A DNA stretch of 64,000 nt from Oopsacas minuta (taxonomy: Eukaryota; Porifera; Hexactinellida; Lyssacinosida; Leucopsacidae): positions 248,001 through 312,000 of the forward strand of contig JAKMXF010000177.1 in the NCBI GenBank assembly GCA_024704765.1. Reading direction: 5' to 3'. Shown here one piece after another: positions 47,836-59,466 of this stretch (position 1 is its first letter; each line of letters starts with the position of its first letter). The position numbers and the translations under genes were made by a program. The notes below the pieces were generated by a model, which was not told the origin of the DNA, searched no databases, and saw only the letters and a list, made by a program, of their open reading frames with translations.

Positions 47836-48775
47836 AAGTAAAAATTAATTAAAAGATTTAGGATTTCCTCATTATTAGTCATATTTCGTCTAATTTTATT
47901 CTATTTGATAAATCAAAATACAAGAGAGTACTAGCAATTAAAGGCAGAATATTATAATTTGATTAACCGATTATAATCGTTTAATCGTTACTTTGCGAAT
48001 TAACTATTTGATAAACGATTATATCACAAATGATATTCGTCAATCTGAATACTGCACAAAAAGACAGGCCAAATTATCCACTCTTCAAAGGCATTCGTAT
48101 CAACCGTGTTCGTGTCAACGACGAAGTTAGACTAAATTAGCTGGAATGTAAAAATACGCAACCTCAATACAGTTACAGATAAGTAAATATAAATTTATTG
48201 TTTCTGCCATGTACATAATGCCAAAGAAAAATAAGAGCCAACATTTTCTAGACTTAAGAAAGGAAAACAAGATTTATTGATTAGTAAAGTAAATAATCCA
48301 TGAAAACCCACTAACATTCGAGTACATTGAGCGAAGCAGAAAATTAAGTGAGAAATGATAAAATTGCTAAACGAAAAAATGTATTGTTAATGTTGGTTAT
48401 TAAGGAGAAACTATATCACAGAGACCTGCTACAAGTTCCAGTAGGTTGAACTATTTGAATTTTCAAAGCTAAGTTGTATAATACGTATTAAACGTATAAT
48501 ACACGCTTAATACGTATTATGCGTTATCACAGCGAGATCTACACAAAACTGTTTGGTTTTTGAATTTAGCTTTACATAAACTTTCCAAACTTCATTAAAC
48601 AAACCGTTAGCTGTTTATATTTGTATATATTGAGGTTCTATCTGGGAAGATATTGATGATGAAAATTCCTCCCTACTTGTCAGCGATCTTGCAAAGGATT
48701 AAAGATCACTCATTGGATTATAAGAAGCCTTCGTCGTGACATTTCAATTCCCGGAAATTAGAAGTCCTAAGAAGG
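47836..48775. other. Spacer; palindromic ATTATAATCG and GTATAATACG words
   Basis: Contains AACCGATTATAATCG near 47963 and the 48478-48530 block similar to 37660-37735. No gene. Confidence 0.4.
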
Positions 48776-48779
48776 ATTC

Positions 48780-50480
48780 TACAGAACGAAAATGAGACAT
48801 ATATTATGTATACAGAATCCTGGTTAAATTCTACTTTTCTGCTCGTGAAATCTTATTACAGGGTACTCCTCGGATAAAAGAAAAGATAGATGTGGGCCTA
48901 GAGATGGGGGGATATTATTACACATTAAAATGACATATCATATATTAGACGCAGAGACCTGGAGATAGGTTCCTCCGATATTGAAGCTCTCTGGATTGAA
49001 GTAACATACCGAAACCCACAAAACATTACTATGCGGAAACGATAGATAGCCCAATCTTGATTTAACGCAATGGTGAGAAACATTTGGATTACAGCTTGAA
49101 CATCCATGGAGAACCATCAAATCGTCCTAATGGGAAATGATAATATTGATTTCCTTAACGCAAGCCATCCGATAAGATTTAGCTAGGAAGCATGAGTCAT
49201 TGTAGTTTTTCTCAATAATTAAATAAGACAACCAGATTAGTCTACTCATCTCAGAAGATATTAGATATAATATTTGTTAACTGGCCTCATAGAGTAAGGG
49301 CCATCAAAGTAACACCAATTACGTTGAGTGATCACTATCCTATCTCTGTGGTATTAAAGCAAGGATTTACAAAAAAGATTGACACACAAAAATTCGTTAC
49401 GGGCCTTTCAAACACTTTGTTCAAGATGACTTCTTAACCGATTTATCCTCAGTATATTGGTCTATGATAGATAATCACAACGATCCTGAAGAAGTCTAAG
49501 ATTTATGATACAGTGTATTTAAGAAGTTTATAGATCAACATGCTCCAGTCATTGAAAAACATGCGAAAAGGCTTAGACAACCTGATTATATGACTGATGA
49601 GCTCCTCCAAGCAATCACTATGAGAGACAGATTCGAAAAAATAGTTATGATATTAATTGTAAAAGAATGAGAAATAGATGTGTTTGTTAAATAGAGAGAC
49701 TAAAAAGCACAATTACATGAAGATAATTAAGTCTGGTAAAGAGACACACATTCGCTATGGAAATATATGAATGAACTTGCCCCTAAAGACATGAAGTCTA
49801 TACAGCCTGGTCTAATAGAAGGCGATCGAGTTGAAACTGATTCATCTATTATTGCAAACACTTTTAGTGAGCATTTTTTCGACATACAGTAAATACTCAT
49901 TGCCATTGGGTTCAGATGGACCAGATTACTTGGTTTTATCAGAAGATGTAAGGACTACGGTTGATTCAGACTCTAAATTGATTTGCAAACCTCTGAACCA
50001 GGAAGCTGTTTATAGATACCTAACGCATTGAACACATATACGTCAACTGGGACTTGACGACGTAAGTCTAAAGCTTTTGAAACTAGCAGCTTTTATAGTT
50101 TATACTCACTTATTATGTATAAAAAAACATGTGTATATCGAAAGGAACTATCCCTAAATGTTTGAATAGCGCGAAGGTAACACCAGTTATAAAAATGCTC
50201 GAAAAGAGACAAGTTGAATTATCGTCCCAATTCTATCTTGCCAGCGTTAAGTAAAATTATTGAAAGACATTTGTATGATGAAATTTATAAGTATTACTGG
50301 AAATCCAACTCTCGTTTCCTTTTCAATATTGTTTTAGAAGTTCCCACTCTTGTGAAACAGCTTAAATAAACTTGTTATATGATCTTTTACTTGGACAATC
50401 GATATTTGAATCATGTTATATCACTTGATTTTAGTAAAGTTTCGGATTCTGAGCCAGCCGAAAATGGTGGCTAAGAATAT
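48780..50480 (+). pseudogene. LINE endonuclease plus reverse-transcriptase relic (+)
   Basis: Plus-strand motifs in order: endonuclease pieces YTESWLNSTF (about 48808), DIEALWIEVTYRNPQNIT (about 48978), VLMGNDNIDFLN (about 49120; the functional form has GDFN), and LSDHYPIS (about 49327). Then linker FKKFIDQHAPVIEKHAKR (about 49515) and IEGDRVETDSSIIANTFSEHFF (about 49818). Then RT pieces GLDDVSLKLLKLAA (about 50050) and NYRPNSILPALSKIIERHLYDE (about 50218-50285, shifted frames). The YADD region is missing. This is an APE-type LINE (CR1/L2/Jockey-like) with many stops. Confidence 0.82.
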
Positions 50481-51685
50481 ACTAAGTAAATCGAGGATGA
50501 AGTAGCACCACTTATTTAACTCAAAAAATGGTCATTTATTTCAAATTTTAGAGAATTACATAACTTATAAGCATAAATAGCTTATTTATGGATAGGACTA
50601 TATAATATGGTAAATATTTATCAATGTTGTTGCAATTTATGACTTTTATATAACACTTTGTAAACATAAAATAGCAAGTATATATGTTATAATAGATATC
50701 TCAGCAATTTCGACAAAAAATATATAATATGGGTTGACAGACTGTATCCTTTATAGCCCAATATAAGAGCCTGGTGGCCAAAATCTAATGAATTTCGGAA
50801 AATATTCAAGACAAAGCTCTAAAATCATTACAACTTTTTCGTACGATAGAGAACTCTATAAAAAAATCAATAACATCCTTCCTAGGGGATAATCCACATA
50901 TATTGGCATTCAGCGTACATTTTCGAATGAAGATAAACAATATTAAAAATGGGAAAATATTACGAGACTGGCGGACTAACTGATGACTCCAGCCGGGAAG
51001 AAACACTACTAGATTATACAAACATAGCAGCGAAATATTCCACTTCACTATCTCGCAATTATCGGAAGCTCTTATTTGGTGTAATAAACAGATAAAACAT
51101 ATTGTGACGCATACATAACTGAAACTAACAATGGTTAGAAATATCGAAACAGAGAAAAACTAAAAGAATATAACACAAAGCCTAAGTATAATACACAATC
51201 CATAAATTGTCATTAGATGGAGGCTCATGTACCTCACAGTGGAGTTCAGCCTCCAACAGCGTGCTGTAGGAGGTTTGGCAATGTCGACACCTAATTGGGT
51301 ATCACCTAGAACGCTTGTAATACTTGGGATGTTTAGTACAAGTATGCAATATAGGTCTCTATTCTTCTGGCCTCTTTTCAAATAAGCTGTACGAGAAATA
51401 GATCCCAATATAAAAACTATATGTCAATGTGTAGTGTAGAGTATTACTGTATATGATTGGATTTATGACAACATCCATGAGTGTGATTCTAAAGGTGGTT
51501 TCGCTGAATGAATATCTCAAACAACAATTCTTATAGTAATTTTCCCTTTGTTGAATATATATATATATGTACAGCTACGTATAACATCCTGAACTATTTG
51601 ATCGTTAATCTTAGAGAGGGAAATCACTTTGAGAATATAAGTTAACTAAGGCATAGATTTCTATAAAAACACAACGCGAAGCGTA
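50481..51685. other. Spacer without recognisable gene
   Basis: No domain. A short (TA)n run lies at 51558-51569. Segment 51220-51310 is richer in GC but has no identifiable feature. Confidence 0.35.
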
Positions 51686-51689
51686 GTAT

Positions 51690-51970
51690 ACTTTTGTAAA
51701 TTGAAGTTCAGAATTGCACCAAATTGAGTCTCGGTTATCGTATTGTCGGGAATGTGGTAAGATTCTATTCACAAAGTCACATATTATCCTGACCACATCG
51801 AGCGACCCATTTTTCGACGTCAATAAGGAAGGTAAGTACGAGTCTAGTAATACACATATCAACCCTCGAAGTATATGGAATCACGATTTTACATTATAGT
51901 ATTCTGCGGCCACCATATTTACTACTATGTTTTTCACGTTTCTTACAGACACACGATAGTATAGTCCGTA
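51690..51970 (+). repeat. Foldback family 1, arm G (+)
   Basis: GGGAATGTGG, ACATCGAGCGACCC, TTCGACGTC, GAGTCTAGTAATACACATATC and CACGATTTTAC follow the same order as arm E. Partner arm H is at 52815-52965. Confidence 0.65.
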
Positions 51971-52810
51971 TTTGTGAGAAATACTTGTAATACATGTATA
52001 AGGTAATATAGTTCTAGAATCTAGATCGAGGTTTAGGCCACATTATACTATATTTTATGGTGATCAGAAAATTGTCGATGGACAGTCTTGTAAAAACTTC
52101 ATAAAAATACTAAATGAATTTACTACGTGGGGATGAGGAAAGGGCGTCGATCCAGGGGGCGGTAGTTCTCAATACTTTCTGAGGGCAAGAATATCACTTC
52201 GCCTGCCCTCAAAAAATCTTGTGTCAAACCCCAAGAACTCCGATATGCAGCGGCGTCGAGTGGCTTGGAAATAAGGGGGGGAGGCACAAATTCAATCTAG
52301 TGTGCAACAAATTCTGGATGAGGATCTATGGGCGAGGTAAACAAAGAATTATTTAATCTCTGTCTTAACCATAAAATTTCTGATGACCATAAAATAAATC
52401 ACTTGCTTTAATAACTAGATCTACATCACAAATATTTCTCACACAGACGATAGTATTGTATGTCTGTAATAAAAAATGTAAAAAACAGCAATAAAATATG
52501 GAGGCCGAAGAAGACTATCAAGTAAAAATGTTTAGAGTTACTTTCGAGGGTTTGATAGGAGTATTACGAGAATGAGCGTAGGTAGCACTAGAAGTAAGAA
52601 GGCACCACCTTTACCACTATGATTCAACGTGTATTAAAAGCTATTTTACCTCCATACTAGTTAAACCAATGTTTTATCCTTTGTATAGAGAATACATACG
52701 TAAATCACATAAAAATAGCATAATATTTATTAATGTAATTTCTATCCTTCGAGTGTACAAAAAGGAAACTGACTGTAGTAAATTTTAGGTGGCGCCGCCC
52801 TATCTACGCC
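51971..52810. other. Interior between arms G and H
   Basis: Contains GC-richer patches (GCAGCGGCGTCGAGTGG at about 52247, GGTGGCGCCGCCCTATC at about 52788) with no coding signal. Confidence 0.4.
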
Positions 52811-52814
52811 CTGA

Positions 52815-52965
52815 TTATTAAACTCAGACACTCAGCTAGCTTAGAGGCGCGAAAAAGGAGTCACTCGATTTGGTAAGGATAAATTTTGACTTTGAGAATA
52901 GCATCTTGTCACATTTCCGACATATTCTTGCATTGCTAGTGCAAAATATACCTAAAAATTTAAAA
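52815..52965 (-). repeat. Foldback family 1, arm H (-)
   Basis: Reverse complement has CTAGCAATGCAAGAATATG, GGAAATGTG, CTATTCTCAAAG, AATCGAGTGAC and TAGCTGAGTGT, matching the arm order. Confidence 0.6.
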
Positions 52966-53539
52966 TGACCACTTAATTGACAGAAAATTTGAAACTGATT
53001 ACTAATATCGATATAAAACTATAATTGGACATGTATAGACGTTAGCTTTATTCTTAAAACTTGTAGGTGCTATAAACTGACGAAAAAATTCCCAAAATTC
53101 CCAAAATCGGATTTTAGCGAATTCGAAGATGTCATAGAGCATAAAATTTTTAATCCGGCAGTATCAATTTGTTAATATAACAATTGTTCGCGGTAAACCC
53201 TCCAACCGTATATGCTAATTCACGAATTGGCTTAAAGTTACTGACATCGAAAGTAGATCTAGATAACTGAATTATATATTGAAAGGTACACAAATAGAAT
53301 TCGCATTTCATTAGAATAGGGAGGTTTGCTTGCCAGTCAACTCAGTGACAGCATATCGCTCGACATTTCGTACATCGCATTTAGCTTAAGTATACAACAT
53401 GGCAAAAGTTAATGAAAGGTCATCCCAAAAGAAATATTAGTGCCAATGTTGTGAAACTAAAGCAGCTAAACAAGTAGCGAAATGAAACTCAGCACTTTGT
53501 TAATGGAATAATATTTGCTGGAATTCACTCCAAAAATAG

Positions 53540-53690
53540 AAGTAGCGGGCTTCGCTTGCTAGGTCGCTATGCGACAGCTTAGTGCCTCAGGTTAGCTTAA
53601 GTATTATAAAGAGAACTTTCTTAGTACTTTTGGTAGCTATGCAACGCAATATACTCAGCACTTCGTGCACTGAATGTATGAAATGACAGA
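53540..53690 (+). repeat. Dispersed repeat, partner of 36990-37110
   Basis: GGCTTCGCTTGCTAGGTCGCT, CAGCTTAGTGCCTCAGGTTAGCTTAAGTA and ATATACTCAGCA match the minus strand of 36990-37110. The remainder of 52966-54184 shows no gene. Confidence 0.6.
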
Positions 53691-54184
53691 AATTTTGATC
53701 CCATGGTCCATTCAAATTCCAATTAATGGCCTTCTGCGGTAATACTGGAGTTAATACGTGGCTTTTTGTTCAGTAATCTGAGCACTTTATGCTCGAGTAA
53801 ATATGAAATTCTCAAAGAAAATCTAATTCGGGAATTTTTATTGTTTGTAGTCATAATGACGTAATAATCCCATGATTAGTCAGCATTTAGCAAAATCATG
53901 AAGTCAGGACATTTGGCATATTTGGGGTACCTGTGATTAAATTTCAATATTCTATCATCTATATTTGCTGAGCAGTGGTAAAAAATGTGATTTTCGGAAT
54001 TCCAAAGTTGACAATTACGCCATATCTACGTCATAGGTGTGAATATTCGTTCAAGACTTAAATATCCGAGCCAGCCCCAAAAGACCCATACATACCAAAT
54101 TTCAGCTTTATGGCTCTTACAGGTTCTTCAATCAATTCCGAAAATACCGTTATAATTATTCATACATATATACACATACTTTAA

Positions 54185-54570
54185 TCTATATAAGGAAAGC
54201 TCAATTATTGTGGCTATGTGTGTGTGTTCGATTGTCTGTCCACTTTGTATTATAATAATAGGGGAAGATGATCTGTGTATATAATATAGGGAATAACACC
54301 TCTTTCTGTTGAAGATATAGGAAAGTATACAATAACATTGGGTAATCGAGTATGCTGATTCCGATTTATCATATGTGTTGGGTGATGAAATTAAAATACA
54401 CAAATAGTTAAAATCTCGAAATATACTTAGAGACATGCTCTCAACAGAAATATAGGGGTAATCAAGTACGCTGAATCCGAATTTCGCAATTTCAAGTTTC
54501 TCATATGCAAATTTATTGTTGTTTTTATGAGTATATAGTAAACAAATAGTTGAAATCTCAATTGTTTGAT
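54185..54570 (+). mobile_element. Helitron-like family, copy 4 (partial)
   Basis: Starts A/TCTATATAAGGAAAGC at 54185, with TGTG-rich and TCTGTCC sequence, and two units with GGGTAATCGAGTATGCTGATTCCGA (54337) and GGGGTAATCAAGTACGCTGAATCCGAATTTCGCA (54453). This copy preserves the uninterrupted TTTATTGTTGTTTTTATGAGTATATAG that is split by the Tc1 in copy 1. The 3' end is not found. Confidence 0.55.
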
Positions 54571-55229
54571 TACTTTATCACTAGTTGAGTTCTAATAGTA
54601 TAGAATTATACAAAATAGTATAGTCGGCCCAGTAAAACACGTATTAGTTCAATTATCCTGGAAATATCGGAATGTAATTCTACTGATCACTGTCAATCTA
54701 CTACAGATGTACAAACTCAAGCATGAGTAATATATGATAAATGAGGATATGATATACCCTGTCAGGAAATATTTTGTGTTGTTTTTGTCCGATCGGACAT
54801 AAAAAACCTGATATGTTTGATCTGCTGAACTTGAGGTCTTGCCAAACCGAATATTTTTTACCATAGCCTACTATAGATAAGGCTAACAGTAACTTGTGGA
54901 TTTGGGACTAGGGATACGTTAGCCGATTTATGAGAATTCTATATTGCAGAAACTGCGCAATTTTGCTCGAATACATGTATTGCAAAATTATGGAGCAACG
55001 AAACATCAACTATAATTATGTAAAAATTCAGGAATGTGTGGAATTATTTGTCTAGTAAGCATTAATCACTAAACTAAATCAAAATTATATGCCTTGGAGA
55101 ACGTATGTACTTCACATTCAGAGTGCGATTTAAGTTATATCCCAAATTTCGACTACCGACAAATTGAAGCATAACCAGTGTATTAGTGTTTCAATTTGTG
55201 GGTAATCTTCACAATCCACGTGGTTTCTA
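54571..55229. other. Spacer with a foldback family 2 arm
   Basis: 54950-55090 contains TTCAGGAATGTGTGGAATTATTTGTC and TAAGCATT in the orientation opposite to 63245-63300. No gene. Confidence 0.5.
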
Positions 55230-56542
55230 CAGGGTTGGGCATAAGTTCTGCCACAATATTATAATCCAGCCAAAAATTATTCCATTAGTTATTTGTATCT
55301 GTCATTTAGCTCAAACTTTGTTATAATATATATTTTTCACTCTTTCCCTGAAATTTTATATTATCTTAGCCTTTTGAAGCGATAATTGGTCATGGAGCAA
55401 GAGAGGTCGAAAATCATTGAATTATTTCAAGCAGGAAAAAATCCTTCAGAAATCTTCAATCTTCTGAAATTCCCTAATAGCAGAAGGAAGTTCATAACTC
55501 GAACTATTGAGCGATATGAAGTGACTGGCGGGATTACTGATAAACCAAGATCTGGCCGTCCACGGTCTGTAACGACTCAAAGGCTTAAAAAAGTAGTACG
55601 TCAACGAATTCGCCGAAATCCCCGCCGGTCAATGAGCAAAATGGCCAAAGAACTAAGAGTTTCACGTAGATCAATCGGACGAGTTGTTAAAAATGACTTG
55701 CATATGCGCTCTTTCAAGAGAAAGAGAGTCCATCACATCACGACCCTAGTGAAGGCAAAAAGAGCATCAAGAAGCAAGGGACTTCTTAAGAGGCACGCGA
55801 TCCATGGTCTCAATTCATTCCTGTTCTCAGATGAGAAATTATTCACCATTGAGGAAGCAACGAACCCTCAAAATGATCGCATTATCTCATCCTCAATTTC
55901 TTCTATCCCAGAAGAACTTCGATATGTCAGCCGTATACAAAAGCCACTTTCAGTCATGGTTTGGGCGAGAATATCATCAATTGGCCGGACACCACTCATA
56001 TTCGTGCCTGCTGGCGTAAAAATCGACACCCGAACCTACCGTGAGCTTATTTTAGAACCTGTAATACAAGATCTCTCTAAAACTATGTTTTCTGGGAAAC
56101 CTTTCGTGTTCCAACAAGATGGTGCTCCAGCCCACACATCGAATGCCACTCAGGCCTGGCTTCGAAGCAATAATCCAGATTTTATTCAAAAGGAAGAATG
56201 GCCACCATACAGCCCCGATTTAAATCCAATGGATTATTCTATCTGGTCCATTTTGGAAACGAGGGCATGTTTGAAGTCTCACACCAATATAGACTCTCTG
56301 AAAAAGTCTTTGTGTCGAGAATGGGAGAGAATACCCCAAGAAATACTCCGTGCCGCTGTAGAGGCCTTCCCTAAGAGACTAAAGGCTGTAATTGAAAGAA
56401 AAGGAGGATACATCGAATAATTAACGTATCTGCGAATCTATATACTATATTTAGTAGTACATACCGAATTTCAACATAATACAATATATCAATCGGAAAA
56501 TATAGTTATTTAAAAATGTGGCAGAACTTATGCCCAACCCTG
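55230..56542 (+). mobile_element. Intact DD37D Tc1/mariner element
   Basis: TIRs read CAGGGTTGGGCATAAGTTCTGCCACA at both ends. TA duplications lie at 55228-55229 and 56543-56544. Length is 1313 bp. The single transposase gene is uninterrupted, and the two TIRs agree over at least 25 bp, so this copy appears young and may be mobilisable. Confidence 0.95.
55392..56420 (+). CDS. Transposase, DD37D (maT/ITmD37D-like) Tc1/mariner
   Basis: From ATG 55392 the frame is open for 342 codons. The frame extends two codons upstream to a TTG, but the ATG is the sensible start. The N-terminus has an HTH (SKIIELFQAGKNPSEIFNLL, residues 6-25), a SGRPRSVTTQ linker, a second HTH (MSKMAKELRVSRRSIGRVV) and a basic FKRKRV patch. 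Catalytic residues are D147 in LFSDEKLF, D243 in FQQDGAPAH and D281 in SPDLNPMDY; the last two are 37 residues apart. That spacing defines the DD37D branch known from mosquitoes and nematodes. It would act in the nucleus on the CAGGGT TIRs and insert at TA. No lesions seen. Confidence 0.95.
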   Translation: MEQERSKIIELFQAGKNPSEIFNLLKFPNSRRKFITRTIERYEVTGGITDKPRSGRPRSVTTQRLKKVVRQRIRRNPRRSMSKMAKELRVSRRSIGRVVKNDLHMRSFKRKRVHHITTLVKAKRASRSKGLLKRHAIHGLNSFLFSDEKLFTIEEATNPQNDRIISSSISSIPEELRYVSRIQKPLSVMVWARISSIGRTPLIFVPAGVKIDTRTYRELILEPVIQDLSKTMFSGKPFVFQQDGAPAHTSNATQAWLRSNNPDFIQKEEWPPYSPDLNPMDYSIWSILETRACLKSHTNIDSLKKSLCREWERIPQEILRAAVEAFPKRLKAVIERKGGYIE

Positions 56543-56584
56543 TAATAGTCAAATTGATAGAATAATATCACCCACGACATGTAG

Positions 56585-57160
56585 CAATAATGAAATGCTC
56601 AGATATGCCCCTCGGATGCAAAAACCTCTCTCAGTGATGGTTTGGGCTGGAATATCCGCTTGTGGGCGAACTCCTATGATTTTGTCCCCGATAGGGTTAA
56701 AATCAATGCTTTTACTTACCGTGAGTTGATTTTTTTTATTCTATGGCAAACAGTGTTCAATGGGAATTCCTTCGTGTTCCAACAAGATGAAGCCCCGCCC
56801 ATACCGCAATGCAACTCAAAATTGGATTCACAGGAATAACTCGGGTTTATCAGAAAAGAACAGTGGCCCCCCCTACAGTCCAGACCAAAATCCCATTGAT
56901 TATTCTGTATGGTCCATTCTCGAAACAAATGCCTATAGTAAGTTTGAACAGATCTTTGGTAGCAGAATGGCAGATAGTCCCCCAAGAGGTCCTACATACC
57001 TCAGTAGGGGCTCTACCAAGCAGACTGAAAGAGTTATTAAAACCAAAGATGAATATATTTAATAGCAATTCGTAATTCGTATTGTAGTAGCTAGATGAGA
57101 ATTTAAAATGATAAAGAATTATTATTCACATAATTGGGACAGAACTTAAATCGTACCCTG
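56585..57160 (+). pseudogene. DD37D transposase, 5'-truncated relic with right TIR
   Basis: It begins inside the catalytic domain (LRYAPRMQKPLSVMVWAGIS, about 56598) and continues in broken frames with FVFQQDEAP, PPYSPDQNPIDYSVWSILET and a C-terminal KPKMNIF. It ends with a right TIR (inward CAGGGTACGATTTAAGTTCTG) at 57160, followed by TA. The left half is missing, and it does not flank the intact element on the other side, so it is not simply split by it. Confidence 0.88.
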
Positions 57161-57165
57161 TATAT

Positions 57166-58795
57166 CAGGGGTTTCCAACCTTCTCGAACAAGGGGCCACA
57201 TTCCAACTTTATTTCAGATAAAGTTCCGATGAATAAATGTGAACTGATATTTTTTGCAATTAATTAGATGAAAGTTTAATAATAGCTATATATTGCTTTA
57301 CTCTTGAAATTTAATGAAATGTTTGGCATTGTTTTTGCTTGCTCAAGTGGTCAATGTCTGCCGGTACACTTGATGTAGCGATACGAAGTATTCAGATAAG
57401 ATGTTCGTCTGTCAATTTAGATCGGGTATTTGTTTCAACGGTTTCATTCTTGAAAGAAACTGTTCGCAGCAATATATATTTCCTAACAGCGCAATGAAAT
57501 GAAGTGCAAATTGCGAGATATTTGGATAGGACGCTGAGATAACATATTTACGATAAAATGTTAGGAGATCATGTTCGGCGAAAGCCCTCTTCAAATCACT
57601 GTCACTTTGAATGTAAATTAGTTACAATTGGGACATGGCATGAGCATCATTGGCATCAATCCTAAATGGATCTGAACACAGTTTGAGTTCATCACAGTGT
57701 TCCCTGAAATCGCAAACCTTTGTTCAAATTCATCTTAGAATTCTAATGAGAGTAGAATACTTATCATACTTCACTCGTTCCATCCCTAGTAGATAGAGTT
57801 GTGAAATATACAACTTTCATGTTAATCAACTGTGTATGAATCAATTCTAATTTTTGAATGAACGTTTGTACATGTTCATACAGTTTGTTGACACAATGTT
57901 CCTTTCCTAGTAGCTTCACCTTAAGTTCCGCAAGATACTTGGTAATATCAACTAGAAATGCCAAGTCATTCAACCATTGATCATCTTCCATTAAGCTTAA
58001 ATCCTTTTCTTTGCTCTTTCTAAAGAATTGAAATTTCTTCAAGTAGGGAATAGAATCTGGCAAGAGTGGCCGCTCTGCAGAGCCATCGGACATGGATGAA
58101 ATAAATAACATCGTCGTGGTCTGATCCTACTTCTGTTAGAAAGGCCTGAAATTTTCTGTGATTGAATCCCTTAGATCTAATGAAATTGACGATAGAAACA
58201 ACGTTTTCTATCACATGTTTCATCTCCAGGGTTTTGCACGCTGTTGTTTTGGTGAATGATGCAGTGATATGAAATGACTTCATGAGATACATATTTAAGC
58301 ACTAGACTAGTGAATCATTTATGATTTCCTATCATCTCAGGGGCTCCATCAGTTGCTATGCCACAAACTTTGTCCCGACCTAGATTGAATTTTAACATTA
58401 CATGTTTTACTTCGTCGAAATGTCTTGTCCTGTTGTTGTACCTTTCATGGGACATAGGTCGAGTAGTTCTTCAACGACTTCAAAACATTTGGTCACTCCT
58501 CTTATAAATATTGCGAGTTGAGCAGTATCACACACATCTGTGCTTTCATCGATGGCTAGACTATAAAATTGACAAGCACCGAGTTTGTTGATCAAAGTCT
58601 TTTGAATATTGGTTGCTAGGTCATCCACTCTTTTAGCAACGGTCTGAGATGAAAGGCTGGTGTTCTCTACTATCGACTTTCTCTCAGGATATACTACAGA
58701 TGTAAATAAGTTCATAGAGTCTTTCACAAATTCTGCATCAGATAATGGTTTCCCTCTCTTCGCTATTGACATATCAGGCACAATATGACCTCATT
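57166..58795 (-). pseudogene. hAT transposase relic, GTF2IRD2/FAM200-like
   Basis: Minus-strand order: IAKRGKPLSDAEFVKDSMN (58765), LSSQTVAKRVDDLATNIQKTL, FYSLAIDESTDVCDTAQLAIFIRG (first Asp, about 58555), then MYLMKSFHITASFTKTTACKTLEMKHVI and HVRWLCRAATLARFYSLLEE (about 58110-58025, frames shift), EDDQWLNDLAFLVDITKYLAELKVKLLG (about 57980) and LPNIS-type C-terminal remains to 57412. A hAT-like terminus CAGGGGTTTCCAACC starts at 57166, directly after the DD37D relic. The other end was not found; the N-terminal BED region is missing. Confidence 0.82.
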
Positions 58796-59024
58796 GTGCT
58801 CGATTACAAAATAATCATTCGTCCAAGATCCTTTGAAAAGCGTTACAATTATGGTAAATTCATGATAGCCTTTTTATAGTATACATTCAACTTCACACAC
58901 CCTTGTGATATAATTCGATATGATAATCCCCAAATATTATTATATAATCTCAAAATTCATGATCACGTCTTTTTGTTAAGAGATGTCATATCAAAATGTA
59001 TTATAAGAATATGGGAAGTCAGCC
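58796..59024. other. Spacer with foldback-2-like fragment
   Basis: 58905-59000 has ATAATTCGATATGAT and GATATCATATC-like words shared with 62900-63600. No gene. Confidence 0.4.
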
Positions 59025-59466
59025 GCCGTATTCACTAAGCATACTTAGTTAAGTACGTACTTAAGTCGTATTCACTAAGAGTTAAGTACGTACTTAAGTA
59101 TGTACTTAACTAAGTGCATACTTAAGTATCACTTATATTCATGAATTTGTGAGTTTCTGATGGATTGCTTTACAGAATTACTTTCAATCATTCAGGAATA
59201 TATTTCAAAACTTTCATGGTTTATGCATGATCTCACGATAATATTGTGGTTTACGTTCATGAAATACTTCACAAATAATGTTACAAGGAATTCCTCAAAC
59301 GCTTATGATATAACATATCTGTTACTAAGGAATGCATTACTTTGTACGTAATATTAAATAATATCATTCTGAATTATACATTCCAAGTTACACTAATGAC
59401 TGTTTTGCTAAATACAATTATGATCAAATATAATATATAAATATTCCAGTATTTTAATATAAACAA

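Noticed and set aside
45011-50480. One LINE running from the 2A-like ORF to the RT at 50480
   Set aside because: The 3.7 kb between them holds foldback arms and a hAT scrap and no endonuclease start; linkage cannot be shown.
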